Assembly (NCBI GenBank): GCA_021767885.1
Contig: JAASSM010000003.1
Span: 1 to 16,821 of the forward strand
DNA: 16,821 nucleotides
Reading direction: 5' to 3'
Origin: a bacterium
GTDB taxonomy: Bacteria > Krumholzibacteriota > Krumholzibacteria > LZORAL124-64-63
The notes under the pieces were generated by a model. The model was not told where the DNA came from. It made no database searches and worked only from the letters and a program-made list of their open reading frames with translations. The position numbers were made by a program, and so were the translations under genes. This document shows, piece by piece, positions 6,959-13,398 of the stretch (positions are counted from its first letter, which is position 1; every line of letters begins with the position of its first letter).

Positions 6959-7474
6959 TCAGTGGCAGGTGCCGGTGGAACGGTCGTAGCAGCAGGCCTC
7001 GAGGACCACCGTGGCGCCGGGGGACTCCCCGAACCGCACGGCCACCACCTGGCCGGGCCCGGCGATGGTCTCGGTGGTGCCGGCGCCGGAGCCGACGCCG
7101 ACGCCGCCATCGCGGTCCAGCAGGAGTGTGGGGACCAGGACGGCGGCGGCGACGGCGGCGGCCGCGGCCAGCGCCACCGGGCGGCGGCCAGGCCATCGCG
7201 ACGCCGTGGGCGCGGAAGACCGCAAGAGACGGCGACCATCTCGTCGATCGGCGAGTCGGGTCGTCAGACCGAGGGTGATCTCGGCCGCGAGACCGGCCGG
7301 GACGTCGGCGCCGAGGCACCGGCGTGCAGCCTCTCGCAGCTCGCGGCGGGCGGCCAGGGCCCGGGCCCGCTCCGGATCGACGGCGACCTCGGACTCGAAG
7401 GCCGCGCGCTCGGCCGCGGGCAGCTCGTGGTCCAGGTAGGCCTCCAGGCGTTCGTCCCAGTGGTCAGGTCGCAT
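6959..7474 (-). CDS. Membrane anti-sigma factor-like protein without the zinc motif
   Basis: A 171-residue protein. The cytoplasmic N-terminus WDERLEAYLDHELPAAERAA (residues 6-25), followed by a helical ERARALAARRELREAARR segment, matches the anti-sigma domain layout of the RsiW/ChrR-like group. The usual His-X3-Cys-X2-Cys zinc site is absent. One transmembrane helix covers about residues 99-119, leaving a periplasmic tail of about 50 residues that ends in CCYDRSTGTCH (Cys161, Cys162, Cys170, His171). The ATG at 7474 overlaps the end of the sigma gene by 11 bases, indicating coupled translation and near-equal production. By family logic it would hold the sigma factor at the membrane until a signal arrives; the clustered cysteines could sense redox state or metal. 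Confidence 0.78.
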   Translation of the reverse strand: MRPDHWDERLEAYLDHELPAAERAAFESEVAVDPERARALAARRELREAARRCLGADVPAGLAAEITLGLTTRLADRRDGRRLLRSSAPTASRWPGRRPVALAAAAAVAAAVLVPTLLLDRDGGVGVGSGAGTTETIAGPGQVVAVRFGESPGATVVLEACCYDRSTGTCH

Positions 7475-8006
7475 GGCCGAGCCTCCTCAGCGCGGCGCGC
7501 AGCTTGCGCACCGCATGGTGCTTGCGGGACGCGACGGTCCCGGCGCTCACGCCCAGGACCGCGGCGATGTCCGCGTACGCCAGCCCCTCGATCTCGCTGA
7601 GATGGAAGGCGGTGCGCTGATCCTCCGGCAGCTCGGCGAGCGCGACCTGCAGGTGCCGCCGGAACTCGCGATCGGCACAGGTGCGGTCGGGGAGCGCGGC
7701 GGGGTCACCCGCCGTCTGGTCGCAGTGATCGGCGCCCGGCTGCTCGTGCTGCCGGCGCCAGCGCCGGCGGCGCAGGTGATCCAGCGCACAGGACCGCGCC
7801 ACGGTGAAGACCAGGCCGGGTCCGGCACCCCGGGCGTGAGGATGCAGGCGCAGGAACGTGTCCTGGACCAGATCGCGTGCCGTCTCGCCGTCACCGACCA
7901 GCGTGCGCAGGTAGCGGAAGACACCGGCCGCATGCTCGCCCACCAGCCGGTCGAGGTCCGTCGGCTCGTGGTCCGTCCGGGTGGGGTGGCTGGTCAGGGC
8001 GATCAC
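7464..8006 (-). CDS. ECF-type RNA polymerase sigma factor
   Basis: A 180-residue protein with sigma region 2 at about residues 18-85 (LVGEHAAGVFRYLRTLVGD, ARDLVQDTFLRL, VARSCALDHLRRRRWR) and region 4 at about 119-172 (ALAELPEDQRTAFHLSEIEG then YADIAAVLGVSAGTVASRKH with a helix-turn-helix). The length is normal for a two-domain ECF sigma factor. Region 2 is somewhat shortened between the polymerase-binding helix and the -10-binding helix. The start is GTG at 8006 with GAGG 7 bases upstream. The gene overlaps the anti-sigma-like gene by 11 bases. The regulon is unknown; autoregulation is usual for such pairs, but I could not find a -35/-10 pair of correct spacing upstream. Confidence 0.92.
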   Translation of the reverse strand: MIALTSHPTRTDHEPTDLDRLVGEHAAGVFRYLRTLVGDGETARDLVQDTFLRLHPHARGAGPGLVFTVARSCALDHLRRRRWRRQHEQPGADHCDQTAGDPAALPDRTCADREFRRHLQVALAELPEDQRTAFHLSEIEGLAYADIAAVLGVSAGTVASRKHHAVRKLRAALRRLGHAT

Positions 8007-8196
8007 GGGCGACCTCGCGGGCTGAACGTCCAGGGTGACACCAGGGTAGACGCACGGGCCACGGGTTTCTTCAAGGGAATCTCCGGACCGTCCGCCACGG
8101 GCCGGCCAGCGCCCAGGTCCGCGGGCGTGCCGCTGGACGGATCACCAGGATCCGCCCACGGGCAACGCGGCCGCCTGATTTGCGGAATCGACCGAA

Positions 8197-8219
8197 ATCT
8201 GCGGAGACTCTCCGCAGAT
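8197..8219 (-). terminator. 10-bp perfect hairpin downstream of the outer-membrane barrel gene
   Basis: ATCTGCGGAG (8197-8206) pairs with CTCCGCAGAT (8210-8219) around a three-base loop. On the minus strand it is followed by TTCGGTCGATT, a weak T-rich tail, about 90 bases past the barrel-gene stop. It is probably a terminator; an operator role for the sigma operon is the alternative. Confidence 0.5.
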
Positions 8220-8237
8220 CTCTGATCGAATGACAAT

Positions 8238-8266
8238 CGCCCGGAAGCCGCCCGGAAGCCGCCCGG
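8238..8266. repeat. 11-base tandem repeat, 2.6 copies
   Basis: cgcccggaagc occurs at 8238-8248 and 8249-8259, followed by a partial copy, cgcccgg, at 8260-8266. It lies in the noncoding stretch downstream of the barrel gene. No function is visible. Confidence 0.75.
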
Positions 8267-8308
8267 TGGTCGCGACGGGTCCGGCGTCCGGGAGCGATTC
8301 CGTCCCGC

Positions 8309-9445
8309 TCAGCGGGCCTGCGCCAGCACGTCCGGGTCCATGCTCATCGACAGCACCCAGGTTCCCTCGCCGCCGAGATCGTCCGCGCCGGCGGAGACGA
8401 AGGCCAGGTCCAGCATCAGGTGGGCCTCGCGGCCGATCTGCGTGCCCAGCCCCCAGGTGAGGCCGTCGGTGAGGGCGCGGGGATCGTGGGACCAGCCCGC
8501 GCGCAGCCGCAGCCACCAGAACGCGCCCACCTCGGCGCCCAGCCGGGTGGCGAGAATGCGCCGGCCATCGAGGTGGGTCGCCACCTCGCCGCGCAGGCTC
8601 AGCAGGGGCCAGATCCGGTGGGAGGGCCCGTGGTGGGATTCCAGCCGGGAGTCGGGCATCCAGGCCGCGGCGAATCCCGCCGTGGCGTCGGACCAGCGCG
8701 CGGCGGGGGCGCGGGAGACGAGGTCGACCACGTTGACCAGGGACGCGCCCACGCTCCAGGCCAGCGACCCGGAGTCGAGGGGCCGCGGCCGACGGCCCAG
8801 CCGCAGGCCCACGGTGGCATCGGCCTCGGAGTGGCTTCCGGTCTCGCCGCCGCTCCAGCCGTAGAGTCGGCCGCTGGCGCCCAGGTGCAGTGCCCAGCGC
8901 TCGGGATCGAGGCCGAACCCCCGCGTCACCTCGGTGGCGAGGCCGAGATCGAGCGCGCTGTGCGACGGCCCGTCGTGGATGGTGATGGGCAACGGCGTCG
9001 ATGGGATGATCTCCACCACCTCGCCGAAATCCTCGGACACGACGGCCAGTCCCAGGTGCCAGCGCCCCAGCTGCCCGGCCACGGCCAGGCCCAGGCCCTG
9101 GCCGCCCTCGTGATAGCCGTCCACGCCGCCCAGGAACGCGGCGGCGACCCTCAGCTCGCGGTCTGGCGCGTGGAGCGCCGGGTTGGCGTGGCCGGCGAAC
9201 GGACCGCTGCCGGTCGCCACGCCCGCGCCGCCGAGGGCGGCCCGGCGCGCGTCCAGCACGTAGGGGATGTCGCGATCGATGGAACGCAGCTCGCCGAGGG
9301 TCTCGGCCTGGACCGCCGGCATGGCGAGGAGGACCACGAGGAGGACGGCGAGGCAGCCGGCCGTGGTGGCGGCCCGGCGCAGCACGCAGGGGCGGGCGGT
9401 GCCGCCGGTGGCGCAGCCGGACGCGGCACCATCGATGCCGGGCAT
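8309..9445 (-). CDS. PorV/FadL-like outer-membrane beta-barrel protein
   Basis: A 378-residue protein with a signal anchor (RRAATTAGCLAVLLVVLLAM, cleavage near VQA), then the entry motif DARRAALGGAGVATGSGPFA plus GHANPALHA. This resembles the A.GGAGVA....A...NPAGLA start of PorV/UPF0164/FadL-type outer-membrane barrels. The rest alternates strands typical of a barrel (for example LGLAVAGQLGRWHLGLAVVS, and LGAEVGAFWWLRLRAGWSHD near the end). I expect it in the outer membrane; whether it transports small hydrophobic molecules or serves a secretion system cannot be told. The start is uncertain: the ATG at 9445 leaves a 25-residue N-region and lacks a clear ribosome site. The gene follows the asparaginase-like gene after 92 bases that contain the palindrome ccggggcgccccgg. 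Confidence 0.75.
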   Translation of the reverse strand: MPGIDGAASGCATGGTARPCVLRRAATTAGCLAVLLVVLLAMPAVQAETLGELRSIDRDIPYVLDARRAALGGAGVATGSGPFAGHANPALHAPDRELRVAAAFLGGVDGYHEGGQGLGLAVAGQLGRWHLGLAVVSEDFGEVVEIIPSTPLPITIHDGPSHSALDLGLATEVTRGFGLDPERWALHLGASGRLYGWSGGETGSHSEADATVGLRLGRRPRPLDSGSLAWSVGASLVNVVDLVSRAPAARWSDATAGFAAAWMPDSRLESHHGPSHRIWPLLSLRGEVATHLDGRRILATRLGAEVGAFWWLRLRAGWSHDPRALTDGLTWGLGTQIGREAHLMLDLAFVSAGADDLGGEGTWVLSMSMDPDVLAQAR

Positions 9446-9537
9446 GGGGCGTCCGGACGTCGGGACGGGCGCGATGCCCCGTGGACTCCGCGGCCCCGGG
9501 AACTCCGTAGGCCCCCGGGGGACCCGGGGCGCCCCGG

Positions 9538-10035
9538 TCACCGCAGCTCCTCGAATCGCCCCACGTCCCGGTTCTTGCGCACGTTGTCCCAGTCGAACAC
9601 CCGGCCGTTCATGGCCACGTAGATCCCCGGCGCCAGGCTCTGGGCGAAGGCCAGCGCGGCGCCCAGGTTGAACAGCCCGTCCGACGAGCCGAACGCGAAC
9701 GGGATCATCGCGCCGGTGAGGACCACCGTCTTGCCCGGCACGCCGGCCTCGCCCAGGACGCGCGCGGTCTCGGTCATGGTGTCGGTGCCGTGGGTGATGA
9801 CGATGCGCCCCTGCTCGCACTTGCGGCACTGGTTGAGGATCAGCTCGCGGTCGTGCGGGTCCATCTCCAGGCTGTCCACCATCATCAGGGTGCGCACCTC
9901 CACCGGCACGCGGCAGCGACCCAGCTCCAGCATGTCGCGCATGTGGGTGTCCTTGAAGAACAGCGAGCCGGTGCGCTCGTCGTATTCCTTGTCGAAGGTG
10001 CCGCCGGTCACGAAGATGCGCACGGTCTCGGTCAT
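9538..10035 (-). CDS. Single-domain asparaginase-like protein (N-terminal domain only)
   Basis: A 165-residue protein. It carries both active-site signatures of the bacterial L-asparaginase fold: FVTGGTFDKEYDE with the first catalytic Thr near residue 10-13, and ITHGTDTMTETA with Thr84-Asp85. VVLTGAMIPFAFGSSDG then LFNLGAALAFAQ follows as in full enzymes. Full-length asparaginases have about 330 residues and a C-terminal domain, which is missing here. The protein ends naturally after DNVRKNRDVGRFEEL, and standalone N-domain proteins of this size are known, so I do not call it a pseudogene. Hydrolysis of asparagine is plausible but unproven for the short form. It is cytoplasmic. GGAGA lies about 9 bases before the ATG at 10035. 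It is divergent from the META lipoprotein gene. Confidence 0.88.
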   Translation of the reverse strand: MTETVRIFVTGGTFDKEYDERTGSLFFKDTHMRDMLELGRCRVPVEVRTLMMVDSLEMDPHDRELILNQCRKCEQGRIVITHGTDTMTETARVLGEAGVPGKTVVLTGAMIPFAFGSSDGLFNLGAALAFAQSLAPGIYVAMNGRVFDWDNVRKNRDVGRFEELR

Positions 10036-10105
10036 GCCTGGATCTCCTGCTGGGCTCGGGCTGGCGAGGGACGCTCCGGCGGGACGACCCCGTCCGGCGC
10101 CCCCA

Positions 10106-10134
10106 AGTCTACGCGGCGGCGGCGGCGGAGACAA
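10106..10134 (-). promoter_or_regulatory. Predicted promoter of the asparaginase-like gene
   Basis: Minus-strand TTGTCT (10129-10134) and TAGACT (10106-10111) each match 4 of 6 consensus bases and are exactly 17 bases apart. The spacer is almost entirely a run of five CGG triplets (10114-10128). The leader would be about 65 bases. Confidence 0.45.
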
Positions 10135-10180
10135 ACCTCGCCCGCGCCAGGCGGAGCGCCCGCGCTCTCCGCGCGCCTCC

Positions 10181-10251
10181 GGCCCACGGACTCGCCGCCT
10201 TGCCGGCCCACGGACTCGCCACCTCACCGCCTCGCCGGCCACGACCTCGCC
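10181..10251. repeat. Degenerate direct repeats in the asparaginase/META intergenic region
   Basis: ggcccacggactcgcc occurs at 10181-10196 and again at 10205-10220, with a decayed third copy at 10237-10251. Units of gcctcgcc or similar fill the gaps and continue to 10260. The array ends just before the META-gene promoter. Confidence 0.75.
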
Positions 10252-10263
10252 GCCTCGCCGCAC

Positions 10264-10280
10264 GCGGCTATCTTGGCCGC
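10264..10280 (+). promoter_or_regulatory. -10-like element inside an inverted repeat, META lipoprotein gene
   Basis: TATCTT (10269-10274) starts directly after GCGGC (10264-10268) and is closed by GCCGC (10276-10280). It sits about 25 bases before the start codon, so the leader would be about 18 bases with AAGAGG as ribosome site. No good -35 is visible at 17 bases. Confidence 0.4.
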
Positions 10281-10298
10281 AGGCAGAAGAGGTGACCC

Positions 10299-10838
10299 AT
10301 GCGACGCACACCCAGGACCGGGACCGCCCCGGCAGCGATCCCCCCGGCCGCCGCGACCCTGCTGGCCGCCGCGGTCCTGCTGACCGCCGTGGTCCTGCTG
10401 GCCACCACCGGCTGCGGCGAGCAGAGCCTCGAGACCGATCCCGCCATGCAGGTCGACCGCCTGGCGGGCACGGCCTGGACCCTCGCGCTCATCCAGCGGC
10501 CCGGCGGCGTGCGCGTGACCGTGCCCGAGCCCGACGCCTACACCCTGACGTTCCTGCCGGACGACCGCCTCCTGGTCACCGCCGACGGCAACCGCTGCCT
10601 CGGCCACTACAGCAGCACCGGCCGCGCCGTGACCGTGGGCCTGGACTGTCCCCTGGCCACGTCCTTCGCGCCCGGCTCGGTGGGCGGCGTGTACCTGAAC
10701 CAGCTCCCCCGGTCCACCCACTTCGGGATGACGGGCTCGGGGAAGGAGATGTACCTGGAGAGCTCCACGTACGGCGGTACCCTGAACTTCCGCCGGCTGG
10801 GCGAGCCATCACCCCCGGGCGCTGCGCCCGGTCAATGA
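10299..10838 (+). CDS. META-domain lipoprotein (HslJ-like)
   Basis: A 179-residue protein. A long Ala/Leu signal ends in ATTGC, with the probable lipid-attached Cys at residue 39. A META domain follows from about residue 54: LAGTAWTLALIQRPGG, YTLTFLPDDRLLVTADGNRC, LGHYSSTG and a later LDCP. HslJ and related META proteins are envelope proteins linked to stress or novobiocin resistance; the biochemical role is unclear. Two cysteines (in NRC and LDC) may form a disulfide. AAGAGG lies 7 bases before the ATG at 10299. The gene ends 13 bases before the thioredoxin-like gene, so the pair is an operon, which suggests a shared envelope or redox-related task (inference). Confidence 0.82.
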   Translation: MRRTPRTGTAPAAIPPAAATLLAAAVLLTAVVLLATTGCGEQSLETDPAMQVDRLAGTAWTLALIQRPGGVRVTVPEPDAYTLTFLPDDRLLVTADGNRCLGHYSSTGRAVTVGLDCPLATSFAPGSVGGVYLNQLPRSTHFGMTGSGKEMYLESSTYGGTLNFRRLGEPSPPGAAPGQ

Positions 10839-10851
10839 CGGAGGATCATCC

Positions 10852-11421
10852 ATGCCGCGTCCGCCCATCCTGCCACCGGTCGACTGGGCCAGCATCTTCA
10901 CCTTCGGCAAGAAGTTCGTCGACTGGCTGGAGGCCGCCGAGTCGGCCGACAAGGCCGCGGCCATGGAGGAGGGCCTGGCCTCGCTGCAGCTCGAGCCCCA
11001 GGAGGAGGCGCTCCTGCAGAACCTGAACCGGCCGGTGCACGTGGTGGCCTTCGCCGAGGACTGGTGTGGCGACGTGGTGCGCCACGTGCCGGCGCTGCAG
11101 GCCATCGCCGACGCCAGCGACTGGGTGCAGGTGCGGTACCTGGCGCGCGCCGAGCAGCCCGACGCCTTCGCCCGCTTCCTGACCAACGGCGGCGAGGCCA
11201 TCCCCAAGTTCGTGTTCCTCAGCGAGGCGTTCGTCGAGTGCGGCCACTGGGGGCCCATGCCCGACCGCTGCCGGCGGATCATCGCCCGCGGCAAGGCCTG
11301 CGGCGACGTGCCGGCCGCGCGCAAGAAGGTGTCGGCCCTCTACGCGGCCGATCCGGATCGGCGCGAGGTGATCGAGGAGCTGCTGGAGCTGGTGCGCACG
11401 GCGGCGGCGGTGACGCCGTAG
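10852..11421 (+). CDS. Thioredoxin-fold protein with a single active-site cysteine
   Basis: A 189-residue cytoplasmic protein; I see no signal peptide. The strand-turn HVVAFAEDWCGDVVRHVPAL around residues 62-81, followed by VQVRYLARAEQPDAFARFLT then NGGEAIPKFVFL and GHWGPMP, matches the Thioredoxin_9-type family, whose usual site is WCGDC/S or WCPDC. Here the site reads WCGDV, so the resolving cysteine is replaced by Val and a normal dithiol exchange is not possible. A monothiol, chaperone-like or peroxide-related role is conceivable. Further cysteines occur near ECGHW and DRCRR. GGAGG lies 6-7 bases before the ATG. The gene is second in the operon after the META lipoprotein gene. It converges with hydG across the inverted repeat at 11433-11467. 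Confidence 0.85.
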   Translation: MPRPPILPPVDWASIFTFGKKFVDWLEAAESADKAAAMEEGLASLQLEPQEEALLQNLNRPVHVVAFAEDWCGDVVRHVPALQAIADASDWVQVRYLARAEQPDAFARFLTNGGEAIPKFVFLSEAFVECGHWGPMPDRCRRIIARGKACGDVPAARKKVSALYAADPDRREVIEELLELVRTAAAVTP

Positions 11422-11432
11422 GCGCGGCCGGT

Positions 11433-11467
11433 CGCTGAAATGTCCGCGAATTGGTGACATTTCAGCG
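11433..11467. repeat. Perfect 12-bp inverted repeat between convergent genes
   Basis: cgctgaaatgtc (11433-11444) and gacatttcagcg (11456-11467) flank the 11-base loop cgcgaattggt. It starts 12 bases past the stop of the thioredoxin-like gene and ends 20 bases before the hydG stop. It is clearly richer in A and T than its surroundings. It could act as a two-way terminator, but the composition also fits a REP-like or transposon-end remnant. Confidence 0.7.
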
Positions 11468-11486
11468 GCGGTGATCCGTCCCCGGC

Positions 11487-12896
11487 TCAGTAGTGCAGGT
11501 CCCGCGTCCCGTCCTCGATCTTCACCAGCCGCTCGCACACGTCGCAGCGCAGGCCATCCTTCTCGATGGCCTCCACCGAGCGGGCGATGGTCTGCTCGCC
11601 CAGCGCGCGGGTCTCCGGCGAGGCGTAGTCCTGCAGGTACTCCTTCACCGTGAGGATGGCGTTGGGCTGGCAGTACTCCTTGATCAGACCGGGCCGCGCC
11701 AGGTCCATGAAGTCCGCGCCGGTGCGGCCCTTGCGGTAGCACGCCGTGCAGAAGGAGGGCAGGAAGCCCAGCTCCAGGCAGTCGGCGATCACCTCGTCGA
11801 GGGAGCGGTGGTCGCCCAGGGAGAACTGGCTGCCGGAGTGGTCGTCCCGCTGGTTGCCGGAGTAGCCGCCGGGGTTGGTGCGGCTGCTGGCGGAGATCTG
11901 GGAGACGCCCAGCGCGTAGCACTGGCGGCGGATGGTGGCGTTCTCGCGCGTGGAGAGGATGATCCCGGTGTAGGGGACGGCCAGGCGCAGGATGGCGATC
12001 AGGCGCAGGAAGTCGTGGTCGCGGACCATGTTCGGCGGATTGAGCGCCACGGCGCTGCCCTCGGCCGGCTCGATGCGCGGAACCGAGATGGTGTGCGGCC
12101 CCACGCCGAAGCGCTCCTCCAGATGCCGCGCGTGGTGCATCATCGCGAGCACCTCGAACCGCCAGTCGTACAGGCCGAAGAGCACGCCGATGCCCACGTC
12201 GTCGATGCCGGCGGTCATGGCCCGGTCCATGGCGCCGATGTGCCAGTCGTAATCCGACTTGGGCCCCGCCAGGTGCATGTGCGCGTAGGTGGGCCGGTGG
12301 TAGGTCTCCTGGAAGAGCTGGTAGGTGCCGATGCCGCAGGCGTGCAGCCGCCGGTAGTGCTCCACGTCCAGGGCGGCCACGTTGACGTTCAGGCGCCGGA
12401 TCTCGCCGTTGCCCGACTTCACGCCGTAGATGGTCTCGATGGCCTGGTAGACGTAGTCCAGGCCCTGGCCGGCGGGGTAGCTCTCGCCCGCCACCAGCAG
12501 GATGCGCTTGTGCCCCTCGTCGACGATCACCCGCGTCTCGTGGGCGATCTCCTCCTGGGTGAGGCTGCGACGCAGCAGGCCGCGGTTGCTGGCCCGGAAG
12601 GCGCAGTAGCGGCACTCGTTCTGGCACTTGTTGGTGATGTAGAGCGGCGCGAAGAGCACCAGCCGGTTGCCGTAGATGGTCTCCTTGACCTCGCGGGCGG
12701 CATGGAAGAGCTCCGCGTCCAGCTCCGGATCGTCGGCGGCGAGCAGGACGGCCACGTCCTGGTCGTCCAGGCCTTCGAGCTCGCGGGCCCGGGCCAGGAT
12801 CTCCCGCACGGTGGCCGGCGTGGCCTGCGCGTGGTGATCGAGGGCGGCGTGGATCTCGTCCGCATCGATGCGCGGACCCTGCAGTGGCGGCGTCAC
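11487..12896 (-). CDS. hydG: [FeFe]-hydrogenase maturase HydG (radical SAM tyrosine lyase)
   Basis: A 469-residue protein. HydG cleaves tyrosine and makes the CO and cyanide ligands for the H-cluster of [FeFe]-hydrogenase. The radical-SAM site KCQNECRYCAF (Cys91, Cys95, Cys98) is intact. The C-terminal auxiliary cluster site CX2CX22C is also intact (Cys383, Cys386, Cys409, in PSFCTACYRKGRTGADFMDL), which separates HydG from the related thiazole enzyme ThiH. FQETYHRPTYAHMHLAGPKS, GIGVLFGLYDWRFE and ISASSRTNPGG are typical of the family, and the protein ends in GTRDLHY like other HydGs. A further CDVC pair occurs at 451-454. The start is GTG at 12896 with GGGGAGA about 9 bases upstream. No hydE, hydF or hydrogenase gene lies in this window. 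Confidence 0.95.
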   Translation of the reverse strand: MTPPLQGPRIDADEIHAALDHHAQATPATVREILARARELEGLDDQDVAVLLAADDPELDAELFHAAREVKETIYGNRLVLFAPLYITNKCQNECRYCAFRASNRGLLRRSLTQEEIAHETRVIVDEGHKRILLVAGESYPAGQGLDYVYQAIETIYGVKSGNGEIRRLNVNVAALDVEHYRRLHACGIGTYQLFQETYHRPTYAHMHLAGPKSDYDWHIGAMDRAMTAGIDDVGIGVLFGLYDWRFEVLAMMHHARHLEERFGVGPHTISVPRIEPAEGSAVALNPPNMVRDHDFLRLIAILRLAVPYTGIILSTRENATIRRQCYALGVSQISASSRTNPGGYSGNQRDDHSGSQFSLGDHRSLDEVIADCLELGFLPSFCTACYRKGRTGADFMDLARPGLIKEYCQPNAILTVKEYLQDYASPETRALGEQTIARSVEAIEKDGLRCDVCERLVKIEDGTRDLHY

Positions 12897-12975
12897 GAGC
12901 GATCATCTCCCCGGCGCTGCAGCCGGCGGCCGTCGCGATGGCGGTCCCGGTTGGGCGACCTGGCTGGCCTGGCGC

Positions 12976-13001
12976 GGCCCCGGCGCGGACGTGCCGGGGC
13001 C
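12976..13001 (-). promoter_or_regulatory. 9-bp hairpin in the presumed hydG leader
   Basis: ggccccggc (12976-12984) pairs perfectly with gccggggcc (12993-13001) around an 8-base loop, 80-105 bases upstream of the GTG start. If transcription starts near 13005 the hairpin would lie at the 5' end of the leader. It may be structural only; in such GC-rich sequence chance is possible. Confidence 0.3.
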
Positions 13002-13245
13002 CTCGCGGGGCAAGGTAGTCAGCGGGGACCACGGCGGCCAGCGCACGGCGCCGGCGGACCACCATGGCCCCGGACCAATCTGGACACCGTGTTCATCGCG
13101 GTCAACCCGCCGCCCGGGGCCGCGGTCGACCCGCCGCCCCGGGCACGGGCTGGCCGGGTGCGTGGGCGGGATGGGACGACCCGGCCGTGCCGGCCTGTCC
13201 GGATTGATTTCGACAATCGTCAAACATCCGCAAAACCTTGCAGCC

Positions 13246-13286
13246 AAAGGAATTCCCTTTACCGGAGACCCGGAATGAAGTATGAT
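13246..13286 (+). promoter_or_regulatory. Predicted promoter with a palindromic operator-like site
   Basis: TTTACC (13258-13263, 4 of 6) and TATGAT (13281-13286, 5 of 6) are 17 bases apart. Overlapping the -35 is an inverted repeat, AAAGG (13246-13250) and CCTTT (13256-13260), around AATTC. Transcription would start near 13293, giving a leader of about 105 bases for the 72-residue gene. Confidence 0.5.
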
Positions 13287-13398
13287 TCATGCACGACGGC
13301 GGCCCGTCCGGACATTCCGCGCAGCCGGCGAGGGCCGGGTTGGCCGTTGCCGGCTCGTGCAGGAGGCCCCGCGTCACCTCAACCGGGGGTGTGAGCCG

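Larger units (their letters stand above)
8007..8308. other. Intergenic region upstream of the sigma-factor unit
   Basis: About 300 bases with no credible gene. It should hold the sigma-operon promoter (minus strand, in the part near 8030-8080) and the 3' end of the outer-membrane barrel transcript. Visible elements are the hairpin at 8197-8219, a TGCGGA motif occurring near 8181 and 8200 and inverted near 8211, and the 11-base tandem repeat at 8238-8266. Confidence 0.6.
12897..13398. other. Intergenic region between hydG and the 72-residue gene
   Basis: About 500 bases without a credible gene; the open frames here are Arg/Pro-rich shadows. The left part would hold the hydG leader (minus strand), including a 9-bp perfect hairpin at 12976-13001 and a possible -10, TACCTT, at 13012-13017 with no convincing -35. 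The part 13198-13290 is markedly AT-richer and carries the plus-strand promoter listed at 13246-13286. Confidence 0.6.

Noticed and set aside
8029..8080. A possible ECF autoregulatory promoter (GAAACC followed by CGTCTA, minus strand) upstream of the sigma gene
   Set aside because: The two elements resemble ECF -35 and -10 motifs, but the gap is only about 12 bases instead of the usual 16-17, so I do not list it.
9524..9537. The palindrome ccggggcgccccgg after the asparaginase-like gene as a terminator
   Set aside because: It has no loop bases and no T-run; short GC palindromes are common here, so the call would not be safe.
10846..13065. A very long open frame (739 residues) on the minus strand covering hydG and the thioredoxin-like gene
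   Set aside because: Its translation is Arg/Pro/Gly-rich without any domain, while the overlapping frames encode HydG and a thioredoxin-fold protein. Long false frames are expected at this GC content.
12897..13398. A possible riboswitch or small RNA in the long hydG-side intergenic region
   Set aside because: Apart from simple GC hairpins I could not match any riboswitch core I know (checked by eye for c-di-GMP, TPP, cobalamin and SAM motifs).
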